From: SAR116 cluster bacterium
Lineage (GTDB): Bacteria; Pseudomonadota; Alphaproteobacteria; Puniceispirillales; Marisalimonadaceae
Assembly: GCA_002691795.1 (NCBI GenBank)
Contig: NZIY01000004.1
Location: 1-7,916 of the forward strand
DNA: 7,916 bases
Direction of reading: 5' to 3'
In this document: one piece after another, positions 1-6,538 of the stretch
Layout of the letters: every line of letters begins with the position of its first letter
How positions within the stretch are numbered: the first letter of the stretch is position 1
Position numbers and translations under genes: made by a program
The notes under the pieces: generated by a model
Seen by the model: the letters and a program-made list of their open reading frames with translations, nothing else
The model's database searches: none
Told to the model about the DNA's origin: nothing

Positions 1-869
1 GTCGTAACGGATTATTACAAAGTATTATTAGTGCAATAAATATTGCACTCTGGGACTTAAGAGGAAAAGTTTTAGAGCTACCTTGCCATAAAATTTTAAA
101 TTCTAATGGTTATGATAAGGTAAAAGTCTATGCAAGTAGTGGAACAGCTGTTTTTTCTCCAGAAAAAATAAATCATGATGTTAATCAAATTTTAGAAAAA
201 GGTTATTTATCTTACAAAATGAGAGTTGGAGTACAAGAATGGGCTATAGATTTAAAGAGAGTTGAAAGTGCTAGATCTGCACTAAAAAAAAATGAGTTAA
301 TGATAGATGCAATCATGGGCACAATAAACCCACCTTGGTCTCAAGAACAGGCTACCAACTTTGCTAAAAATTTATCTGGTTTTGATATAAAATGGTTAGA
401 AGAACCAGTCCACCCAGAGAACATAAAAGGGTTACAAAAATTATGCAATGAAAAGATTATCCCAATAGCTGCTGGTGAAGCTTATAACGGAAATACCGAA
501 TATGATTTAATATTAGAAAAAAGAGCAGTTGATATACTCCAATTTGACGCAACTCATTCAGGAGGCATTAATTTTTGTTTTAATTTGGCTAAGAAATCTA
601 ATAAACTAGGGATTAAAAATGCCGTTCATGTTTGGGGAAGTGCAATTGCAATTTCAGCAAATGCGCACTTAGCCTTATCACTAGCTGAAATAGAATATTT
701 AGAAATGCCAATGGTATCCTTGGAAATTACTGACCATATGTGGATACAAAAACCACAAATATCAAAAGGTTTTTGGAAAAGTAATGATGTGCCAGGTTTG
801 GGAATAGAAATATCAGATAATCTCAGAGATAAGTACCCCTTAAAAAAGGGAAGTGGATATAGAATTTAA
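1..869 (+). CDS. Enolase-superfamily sugar-acid dehydratase, mandelate racemase/muconate lactonizing type (5' truncated by window edge)
   Basis: The frame is open from the first bases of the window, so the internal ATG at 219 is not the start. Only 288 residues are visible, and the N-terminal capping domain lies outside. Residue 1 below is the codon at 3-5. Near residue 11 is the family signature SAINIALWDLRGK. The barrel then shows K72-x-R74, metal ligands D102, E133 (WLEEP) and E159 (AAGE), D182 (QFDATHSGG) paired with H209 (AVHVWGS), and E234 (YLEMP). The spacings E133-E159-D182-H209 equal those of mandelate racemase. The family abstracts a proton alpha to a carboxylate; members with a His-Asp dyad are usually acid-sugar dehydratases giving 2-keto-3-deoxy acids, in the cytosol. 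The substrate cannot be read from sequence. The usual second Lys of KxK is Arg here. The dehydrogenase follows after 12 bases, suggesting one operon. Confidence 0.9.
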   Translation, partial: RNGLLQSIISAINIALWDLRGKVLELPCHKILNSNGYDKVKVYASSGTAVFSPEKINHDVNQILEKGYLSYKMRVGVQEWAIDLKRVESARSALKKNELMIDAIMGTINPPWSQEQATNFAKNLSGFDIKWLEEPVHPENIKGLQKLCNEKIIPIAAGEAYNGNTEYDLILEKRAVDILQFDATHSGGINFCFNLAKKSNKLGIKNAVHVWGSAIAISANAHLALSLAEIEYLEMPMVSLEITDHMWIQKPQISKGFWKSNDVPGLGIEISDNLRDKYPLKKGSGYRI

Positions 870-870
870 A

Positions 871-876
871 TAGGAG
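871..876 (+). promoter_or_regulatory. Ribosome binding site supporting a TTG start
   Basis: TAGGAG lies five bases before the TTG at 882. It is one of the clearest Shine-Dalgarno sequences in the window and fixes a non-ATG start for the dehydrogenase. It sits directly after the stop codon of the upstream dehydratase, consistent with co-transcription. Confidence 0.65.
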
Positions 877-881
877 TTTTA

Positions 882-1892
882 TTGAAAATAAAAGGTAATA
901 AAAAAATTATAATAGCTTGTGATTTGTTTCTCAATCTACAATTATATAATTTGCCGCCTGTATATAAAAAAAAAATACAATGTGATTTCCCACTAGTTGA
1001 TATAATTCCTGTTAACATACCACCTAAAAATTTTATATATAAAATGGCTGATATTTATTGGGGTAACAGAATAAATGAAAATATAATAAAGAAAATGCCA
1101 AACTTAAAATGGATTCATTTTGGATCTGTTGGAGTAAATCATGCTAGAAATAAATATGTTTTCGATAGAAAAATAATTATTACTAATAGTAAGGGATTAG
1201 TTGTTGAACCTATGACAGCCTCGGCAATTAGCTTTATTTTTTCATTAGCAAGAGGTTTTCATAGGAGCGCACATTTAAGACATGAAAAAAAGTTTGGTAG
1301 AAAAAGTTTCGATAAATATTTTCGCAATATTGAAGATGTGTTTGGACAAAAATGTTTAATAGTTGGTTATGGAGATGTAGGAAAAAGTTTAGCAAGAATT
1401 CTAAAGAAGTTAGATGTGGATATATCTGTTATATCTAGATCAATTATCAAACCTAATGATATAATAAGTAAAAGTTATCTATTAAAAGATTTAGATTTAG
1501 CTGTTACTGATAGTGATTATGTTATCAATTTATTACCTCTTAATACAAATACAAGAAAAGTATTTAATGCGAAAGTATTTTCTCAAATGAAAAAAAATTC
1601 ATTTTTTATTAATATTGGTAGAGGAGAAACTGTTGAACAAAATAGTTTAATTGAAGTTTTAAATGGAAATAAAATAGCAGGAGCAGGATTAGACGTATTT
1701 GAAAATGAACCATTGTCACAAAATTCTGAATTAATAAAAATGAAAAATGTGATAATTACTCCTCATGTTGCGGGTCTTAGTAAAAATTATTGGAAAAAAC
1801 AATATGGATTATTTGTTAGGAACCTTAATTATTTTCTAAATGGAGAAATATTAAAAATGCAGAATATTATTGATATGAAAAAAGAATATTGA
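882..1892 (+). CDS. D-isomer-specific 2-hydroxyacid dehydrogenase
   Basis: This 336-residue protein has the normal length for the D-2-hydroxyacid dehydrogenase family (2-Hacid_dh plus 2-Hacid_dh_C), which interconverts 2-keto acids and D-2-hydroxy acids with NAD(P)H in the cytosol. The Rossmann glycines are G162, G164 and G167 (VGYGDVG). The catalytic set is Arg247 in NIGRGE, Glu276 in DVFENEP and His295 in TPHVAG; Arg247 and Glu276 are 29 residues apart, as in phosphoglycerate dehydrogenase. At the end of the second beta strand the sequence is ISVISRS, with Ser-Arg where NAD-specific members usually have Asp, which hints at NADPH preference (inference). There is no ACT domain, so a biosynthetic SerA is unlikely; it resembles glyoxylate/hydroxypyruvate reductase-like members. 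The TTG start is chosen for its TAGGAG site and because no in-frame ATG precedes the conserved N-terminus. Substrate unknown; the neighbours suggest a sugar acid or keto acid. Confidence 0.88.
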   Translation: MKIKGNKKIIIACDLFLNLQLYNLPPVYKKKIQCDFPLVDIIPVNIPPKNFIYKMADIYWGNRINENIIKKMPNLKWIHFGSVGVNHARNKYVFDRKIIITNSKGLVVEPMTASAISFIFSLARGFHRSAHLRHEKKFGRKSFDKYFRNIEDVFGQKCLIVGYGDVGKSLARILKKLDVDISVISRSIIKPNDIISKSYLLKDLDLAVTDSDYVINLLPLNTNTRKVFNAKVFSQMKKNSFFINIGRGETVEQNSLIEVLNGNKIAGAGLDVFENEPLSQNSELIKMKNVIITPHVAGLSKNYWKKQYGLFVRNLNYFLNGEILKMQNIIDMKKEY

Positions 1893-1997
1893 AATGAATT
1901 ATGTATATTAAAAAAAGTTTAATTAAAAATTAATCATATTTATAAAATGTTTAATATCAAATAAAGGTATATCTAAGTTTATACATTGAGAATATTA

Positions 1998-2810
1998 ATG
2001 ACAAAAAAATTAACTAAAATAGTTACTACAATACTTGGTGATTTGTACGAAAATGCAATTTTGAGAGTCAAAAAAAAAGACTGGATAGGTTATGTGACCC
2101 CAAAACAAGGAAACATTTTTTATATATATTATCCAGAAAAAGATCAACTAAATCAAAATAGAGAAACTATAACTCTAGAAATAGCAGATTTTATTTTACC
2201 TTTAGAATTCAATAATATTGTTGGTATTGGGAAAAACTATAGCCTTGGAGAAAAAAAAGAAGATATTAAAGATTTCAAAATGAACCCTGATTTTTTTTTA
2301 ATGAGTTCAAATTCAATTCTTTCAAATAATAAAACTACATATCTTCCTTACTATTATGATAGCGTTTTAATTGAACCTGAAATAGGGGTTATAATCAACA
2401 AACAATGTAAAAACGTTAAATCTCAAAATGTAAAAGATCATATAGCTGGGTATATTATTTGTAATGATTTATCTGGTAGAGATTTAAAAAATCTTAACAA
2501 TGATAATGCTCTTTTGCGAAAAAGTTCTGATGGATTTTTACCTGTTAGCTCAGCCTTGTTACCATATAATGGAAAAGAAAACTTTATTTTACAAACTTAT
2601 GTTAATGGTAAATTAGGACAAGTATTCAATACAGAGAATTTAACATTAAAAATCAATGATGCCATAAGTTTTTTAAGTACTCATATCACTTTATATAAAA
2701 ATGACTTGATTTGTACTGGTACAGCTTTACCTAAATTAAAAGTGAAAAGTAAAGATAAAGTTGAAATTCATGTTGAAGGGATGGGAAGTTTAAATACATA
2801 TTTTAGGTAA
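1998..2810 (+). CDS. FAH-fold (fumarylacetoacetate hydrolase family) protein with altered lid motif
   Basis: This 270-residue protein has an FAH C-terminal domain. ATG 1998 is preferred to an in-frame TTG at 1986 because TTGAG lies about seven bases before the ATG and nothing purine-rich precedes the TTG. Residue numbers are from the ATG. Motifs in order: VGIGKNYS (76-82, counterpart of the vGlNYxxH segment), PDFFLMSS (97-104), the metal ligands E126-x-E128 (EPEIG) and D157 (CNDLSGRD), K175-S-x-D178, YVNGKLGQ (201-208) and CTGTA (239-243). The family cleaves or hydrates acylpyruvates and diketo acids with a divalent metal; relatives act on 2-keto-3-deoxy and 2,4-diketo-3-deoxy sugar acids, which fits the dehydratase and dehydrogenase upstream. 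The His expected after NYxx is Gly84, so ordinary hydrolase activity is uncertain. TGTP also appears as TGTA. Confidence 0.85.
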   Translation: MTKKLTKIVTTILGDLYENAILRVKKKDWIGYVTPKQGNIFYIYYPEKDQLNQNRETITLEIADFILPLEFNNIVGIGKNYSLGEKKEDIKDFKMNPDFFLMSSNSILSNNKTTYLPYYYDSVLIEPEIGVIINKQCKNVKSQNVKDHIAGYIICNDLSGRDLKNLNNDNALLRKSSDGFLPVSSALLPYNGKENFILQTYVNGKLGQVFNTENLTLKINDAISFLSTHITLYKNDLICTGTALPKLKVKSKDKVEIHVEGMGSLNTYFR

Positions 2811-2862
2811 TTTTTAAAAAAATTGATTTAAATAATTTCAAAATGCAATATAAATTTTATTT

Positions 2863-2964
2863 ATGAATATTTTAGTTTTATTAATTTTTACAAGATCAAT
2901 AATCGCTTATTTGCTCGTATTTAAGAGAAAGATTATTAACATAATGGGAATTAAAAATACATGA
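2863..2964 (+). CDS. Possible hydrophobic micropeptide overlapping the cytidylyltransferase start
   Basis: This 33-codon frame occupies most of the 150-base gap before the cytidylyltransferase. It begins MNILVLLIFTRS, continues IIAYLLVFKRK and ends in a basic tail, so it could form one short membrane helix with positive residues after it. Its TGA stop overlaps the next gene's ATG as ATGA (2961-2964), the classic arrangement for translational coupling. There is no convincing Shine-Dalgarno sequence before its ATG, and an in-frame TAA lies 10-12 bases upstream, so it does not extend. In DNA this AT-rich, hydrophobic short frames arise easily by chance. It may be a leader peptide, a remnant of a deleted gene, or noise. 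Confidence 0.2.
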   Translation: MNILVLLIFTRSIIAYLLVFKRKIINIMGIKNT

Positions 2965-3674
2965 TAAATAATAAAAAAATATTAGCAATCACACTAGCTA
3001 GAGGAGGGTCTAAAACTGTTCCAAAAAAAAATATTAAAAAAATATTAGGTAAGCCCTTAATAGCATATACTATTGAAGAAGTTTTAAAATCAAAGTATAT
3101 AGATGATTATATAGTTAGCACCGACTCAAAAGAAATAGCAAAAGTTTCAATTAAATATGGAGCAAAAGTTCCATTTTATAGGCCAAAAAATATCTCAAAT
3201 GATAAGGCAGCCCCTCAAGACGCCTTATACCACGGATTAACTAAATATGAAAAAATAACAAAACAGAAATTTGATTATATTTTGGAAATCATGTGTACAA
3301 ATCCACTTAAAAATGTATCTGATATAGATAAATGCATTGAAAAACTTCACAAGACTAAAGCAGATACCGTTATTTCCGTTCAAAGATTATTTGACCATCA
3401 TCCGATAAGAATTAAAAAAATTGAAAATGATTTGATTAAAGATTTTGTTTTACCAGAAAATGAAAGAACAAGAAGACAAGACTTAAGACCAGAAGCATAT
3501 ATTCGAAATGGGTCAATATATGCTATTTCTAGATTAACATTAATTGAACATAAGTCGAAAATTGGAAAAATTTCTAGACCTTACATAATGCCAGAAGAGA
3601 GGTCTATTAATATAGATGAAAAAATTGACTTTATTTTAGCAGAAAATATAATAAAACAGAAAATTGGAAGTTGA
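2961..3674 (+). CDS. CMP-sugar-acid synthetase (acylneuraminate cytidylyltransferase family, NeuA/LegF type)
   Basis: This 237-residue protein has the usual length of a stand-alone cytidylyltransferase (PF02348, COG1083). The N-terminal nucleotide-binding motif is ARGGSKTVPKKN (13-24), followed by GKPLIAYTIE (30-39), VSTDS (52-56), CTNPL (112-116, the counterpart of TSPL), YIRNGSIYAI (180-189) and MPEERSINIDEKIDF, whose acidic residues D219 and D223 match the metal-binding IDxxxD pattern. The family couples CTP with a 2-keto-3-deoxy sugar acid (sialic, legionaminic, pseudaminic or Kdo-like) to give the CMP-sugar and pyrophosphate, in the cytosol, for surface glycan assembly. Which sugar is used cannot be decided here; no NeuB, NeuC or KdsA homologue is in the window. 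Start ATG 2961 has a weak GGGAA ten bases upstream. The oxygenase gene starts just after the stop. Confidence 0.9.
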   Translation: MINNKKILAITLARGGSKTVPKKNIKKILGKPLIAYTIEEVLKSKYIDDYIVSTDSKEIAKVSIKYGAKVPFYRPKNISNDKAAPQDALYHGLTKYEKITKQKFDYILEIMCTNPLKNVSDIDKCIEKLHKTKADTVISVQRLFDHHPIRIKKIENDLIKDFVLPENERTRRQDLRPEAYIRNGSIYAISRLTLIEHKSKIGKISRPYIMPEERSINIDEKIDFILAENIIKQKIGS

Positions 3675-3675
3675 T

Positions 3676-4650
3676 ATGCTCAATCAAACTGATCTAAACT
3701 TATTCAAACAAAATGGATATCTAGTAATAAAACCAGAAAAAATTTTAAGTAATAAAATTATTTTAGAGTTAAAAGATACTTGTAATAACATTTTTCCTAA
3801 AAGTACTGATAGAAATACTTTGTTTACTCAAAACTCTTTTATTTTTAATAATGCATCATATTTTAAAAATACGAGTAAAAACAATGCTAATAAACTCTTT
3901 GGTTTTAGAGCAACAGCACAAGGATGGAATGTAAGTAAAGGATTAGCTAAATACATAGAAAATAATAAATTATTATCTTGTGCCAAACAGATTTTAGATA
4001 CGAACACGCTATCTCTTCATACATCAGCTTTAATAAAAGTATACCCTGGATGTGATGGAGAGCCTAATAAGTTACACGTTGATACATCTGGATTTGTTGA
4101 TGACACGCTAAATTTTGCTAAAAATAATAATTTTGTTCTTAATACATTAATTTATTTAAATGACGTAACTAAAGGTCTTGCACCTATGAGAGTTTGCCCA
4201 AAATCTCATCTTGATTTTATTAAAATTAACGAATATTTTAACAAATTAAATAACACAAAAAAATTTACTAATAATATGCATGCCGCAGGTATAGGGATTG
4301 ATGAGAATATAGTAAAAGAGTTGGGATACAAAATTAAAAATATTTATGGCAAAGCAGGTACCATTATATTTATGTCAGGTAATCTGTTACATTCAGCAAC
4401 AAAAAATGAAACTAAGAAATCTAGAATCCACTTTAATTTTAATTTTTCTAGAAGAGATGTGAAAGAAATTAGAAAACTTAATTTTAAGGGCTTAGTTCGT
4501 GACCAAAAAGATTATAAAAATTTTAGCAATCAATTCAATGATAAAAAGATAATCAATAGATCTTATAATAACACTTTAGCTAATAATTTACTGAACTTTT
4601 TTTATAAGTATAAATTCAAAATAAAAAATAGATTAATTAATACTCTTTAA
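3676..4650 (+). CDS. Phytanoyl-CoA dioxygenase (PhyH)-like Fe(II)/2-oxoglutarate oxygenase
   Basis: This 324-residue protein starts at ATG 3676, one base after the cytidylyltransferase stop. GGAAG at 3666-3670 gives five-base spacing; an in-frame TTG at 3664 would add four residues but would leave that site inside the gene. The PhyH pattern is clear: FKQNGYLVIK near the N-terminus, the iron motif H134-x-D136 (KLHVDTSG), TLIYLNDVTKG (157-167), CPKSHL (174-179), then GTIIFMSGNLLH with H239 as third iron ligand and R250 eleven residues later as the probable 2-oxoglutarate anchor. All catalytic residues are present, so an active cytosolic hydroxylase is expected. Family members hydroxylate many small molecules. 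Position between a CMP-sugar synthetase and a putative glycan transferase suggests modification of a sugar or other polysaccharide building block (inference). The last 60 residues are Lys- and Asn-rich with no recognisable domain. Confidence 0.87.
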   Translation: MLNQTDLNLFKQNGYLVIKPEKILSNKIILELKDTCNNIFPKSTDRNTLFTQNSFIFNNASYFKNTSKNNANKLFGFRATAQGWNVSKGLAKYIENNKLLSCAKQILDTNTLSLHTSALIKVYPGCDGEPNKLHVDTSGFVDDTLNFAKNNNFVLNTLIYLNDVTKGLAPMRVCPKSHLDFIKINEYFNKLNNTKKFTNNMHAAGIGIDENIVKELGYKIKNIYGKAGTIIFMSGNLLHSATKNETKKSRIHFNFNFSRRDVKEIRKLNFKGLVRDQKDYKNFSNQFNDKKIINRSYNNTLANNLLNFFYKYKFKIKNRLINTL

Positions 4651-4667
4651 TCATTTTTTTAACTTGT

Positions 4668-6407
4668 ATGAACAAAAAAAATAAAAAATATTTGATTAAA
4701 TTAAATCAATATTTGAGTTATGGATATAAGCTTGCTGATAAAAATCTATGTAATAAATATAGTAATCGGTTTAATATAACTAATGAAGCAGCTTTCCAAA
4801 TTATAAGAAGAGTAATGCCTGTTATAATGCATTTATTTTTTGATAAATTGTTAAATATAGCTGATACAAATAAAATTGAAAACCGTTCAAAAAAAATCGC
4901 TCCTTTAAATTATTACTTTTCTACAATTCAAGAACTTGAAAAAGCTTTATGCGATTCAAAATTACATTTTTCTATAAAAAAATATTTGAATGATAATATC
5001 TATAGAAGCAAAATGAAAGAAAGTATAAATCAAAAATTTACTCTGAACAAAAACTACATTATTAAAAACAATTTATATTTAATAGACAGGTTTTTTCTTT
5101 ATAAGTTTTTTTTTAAAGTTGAATTTTTTATATATAAATATATTCCATTTTGCAATAGAGTTCCGACTTTACACTTATCGTTAATAACTCCGTCATTTTA
5201 TTCGAGGGGTCTATTTACATATTTTTTTAAAAACATAGATATTGACTTTACATATTCGAATTCCAAAAAAAATAAATGTGACAGAGATACTTTTTTTAAA
5301 AACATTTTACCAAAAGTTTTTTTTGAAAATTTCGTTAATGAATTTAAACTTAAAATATCTAATATTAATAAGTTAGAAATTTTATTTAATGAGTTTTGTT
5401 CAAACCTGTTCCCAATTATATTTTTTGAAGATTTTAGAGAAAACTTTAAAAAAGCTAATAATATTATTAAGCAATCCTCAAAAAAGGTTATTTTAGCAAG
5501 TGGAAATTTTAGCTCAGAAAATATTTTTATACTTGCCGCAGCTAAAAATAACAATTTTAAGATTATTAAAGCACAACATGGAGGTTACGAAGGGTATATA
5601 GATGATAATCCAGTTTACCATGAAATGGAATATATAACGGCAGATTATTATTTAACGTGGGGATGGAAATCAAAATCTAAATACGAAAATTTGATGAAAA
5701 AAGTTAAATTAATACCTCTTCCAAGTCCATGGTTATCTGACAGGAAAAAATTGTTTGAAAAAATTTTTAAAAATAAGGATGATGGAAATACAAATTTTCT
5801 TTATATGCCTTCAAAATTAATAGAATATAGATCCTTACCTTTTGGAAGCAATAATCTATTAAAAATAGATAATTCAAAATCCTCTGAAATATTTTTAAAA
5901 TTAATAAGATGTCTTGAAGAGTTAAAATATGACACACAATGTAAATTTTATTCTCCATTAGACTATATGCTTTATAACAAGTTGACTCATTTCGAAAAAA
6001 TTAACTATAGAGTCATAAAGTTTTCAAATTCCTTTGATAAAGGTTTAAATCCAGATGATTTAAAACAAATTGATCTTGTAATTTGGGATCTACCAGGTAC
6101 TGGGTTCCTCGAATGTATTGCCTGTGATATTCCAACGATACTTTTTTTTAATCAAGACACAATGCAAATAAATGATTGTTCCAAAAAATATTTTCATGGT
6201 TTAAAAGAGGTTGGAATTGTTTGTAAAAATATAAAAGAATTTAAAAAATCCATGGATGAATTTAACACATATCAAAATTCTTGGTTAAAAGATATAAAAA
6301 GAAAAAGAGCTATTAACAATTTTAAAAATCAGTATGCTTTAACTGACAGCAACTGGAAGATAAAATGGAAAAATAAAATTATTTGTTTATCAAAAGCAAG
6401 AATTTGA
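4668..6407 (+). CDS. LIC12162-like putative transferase of surface polysaccharide synthesis
   Basis: This protein has 579 residues. The N-terminal 270 are Lys/Asn/Phe-rich and poorly recognisable; residues 142-161 are strongly aromatic and may touch the membrane. The recognisable half begins with ILASGNFSSENIF (275-287), then KAQHGGYEG (301-309), EMEYITADYYLTWGWK (319-334), LPLPSPW (349-355), and a C-terminal VIWDLPGTGFLE segment (471-482) followed by CDIPTILFF (486-494). The QHGG...D.YLTWGW pair with the D.P.T.FLE segment is what I recall for the LIC12162 family (TIGR04331), large putative transferases found in O-antigen and sialic-acid-type loci. The C-terminal part resembles the donor-binding half of GT-B glycosyltransferases. 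It follows the oxygenase after 17 bases, probably the same operon. Donor and acceptor are unknown; a CMP-sugar donor made by the gene at 2961 is a natural guess. I am fairly sure of the family, not of the reaction. Confidence 0.68.
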   Translation: MNKKNKKYLIKLNQYLSYGYKLADKNLCNKYSNRFNITNEAAFQIIRRVMPVIMHLFFDKLLNIADTNKIENRSKKIAPLNYYFSTIQELEKALCDSKLHFSIKKYLNDNIYRSKMKESINQKFTLNKNYIIKNNLYLIDRFFLYKFFFKVEFFIYKYIPFCNRVPTLHLSLITPSFYSRGLFTYFFKNIDIDFTYSNSKKNKCDRDTFFKNILPKVFFENFVNEFKLKISNINKLEILFNEFCSNLFPIIFFEDFRENFKKANNIIKQSSKKVILASGNFSSENIFILAAAKNNNFKIIKAQHGGYEGYIDDNPVYHEMEYITADYYLTWGWKSKSKYENLMKKVKLIPLPSPWLSDRKKLFEKIFKNKDDGNTNFLYMPSKLIEYRSLPFGSNNLLKIDNSKSSEIFLKLIRCLEELKYDTQCKFYSPLDYMLYNKLTHFEKINYRVIKFSNSFDKGLNPDDLKQIDLVIWDLPGTGFLECIACDIPTILFFNQDTMQINDCSKKYFHGLKEVGIVCKNIKEFKKSMDEFNTYQNSWLKDIKRKRAINNFKNQYALTDSNWKIKWKNKIICLSKARI

Positions 6408-6474
6408 TTTTATATTAAAATTCTTCTAAAAAGATTTATACATTACCTATTATAAAATAATATGAAATACTCTC

Positions 6475-6516
6475 AATTTAATTTATTAAAATTATGATAT
6501 AATGTTAAATTAAATT
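6475..6516. repeat. AT-only inverted repeat flanking the -10 element
   Basis: Arms AATTTAATTTA (6475-6485) and TAAATTAAATT (6506-6516) are perfect 11-base reverse complements separated by 20 bases that contain the extended -10 element. Such a dyad could be an operator or a weak hairpin. With only A and T in both arms, in a gap of this composition, a chance match is quite possible. Confidence 0.3.
6495..6503 (+). promoter_or_regulatory. Extended -10 promoter for the phosphotransferase gene
   Basis: TGATATAAT combines a perfect TATAAT (6498-6503) with the TG of an extended -10 element, 36 bases before the ATG at 6539. No good TTGACA lies 16-18 bases upstream, which an extended -10 can tolerate. 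Expected transcription start is about 6510. It would make the phosphotransferase a separate transcription unit from the genes ending at 6407. Confidence 0.45.
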
Positions 6517-6538
6517 ATTAAAAATACTTTCTAATTCA

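Noticed and set aside
219..869. A complete 216-residue gene starting at ATG 219
   Set aside because: The same frame is open to the window start and encodes the family signature SAINIALWDLRGK and the first catalytic Lys upstream of that ATG, so the gene is longer and truncated by the window.
1922..1934. ATTAA-AAA-TTAAT palindrome upstream of the FAH-fold gene, and TATAAA at 1941-1946
   Set aside because: Short AT-only palindromes and TATA-like hexamers are expected by chance in this composition, and no -35 partner is visible.
1986..1997. TTG start for the FAH-fold gene
   Set aside because: No ribosome site precedes it; the bases TTGAG instead serve the ATG at 1998.
2821..2860. TTGATT/TATAAA pair as a promoter for the cytidylyltransferase
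   Set aside because: The spacer is about 20 bases, and both hexamers are imperfect in very AT-rich DNA; not enough to call.
3664..3675. TTG start for the PhyH gene, overlapping the cytidylyltransferase
   Set aside because: The ATG at 3676 has GGAAG at ideal spacing, and the four extra residues carry no family similarity.
5198..5554. 118-codon frame on the - strand
   Set aside because: It lies wholly inside the transferase gene opposite its conserved QHGG-proximal region, has no family motifs, and is low-complexity Leu/Phe/Lys as expected from antisense of AT-rich coding DNA.
5767..5958. 63-codon frame on the - strand
   Set aside because: It is antisense to the same transferase gene, with no motif and no ribosome site evident.
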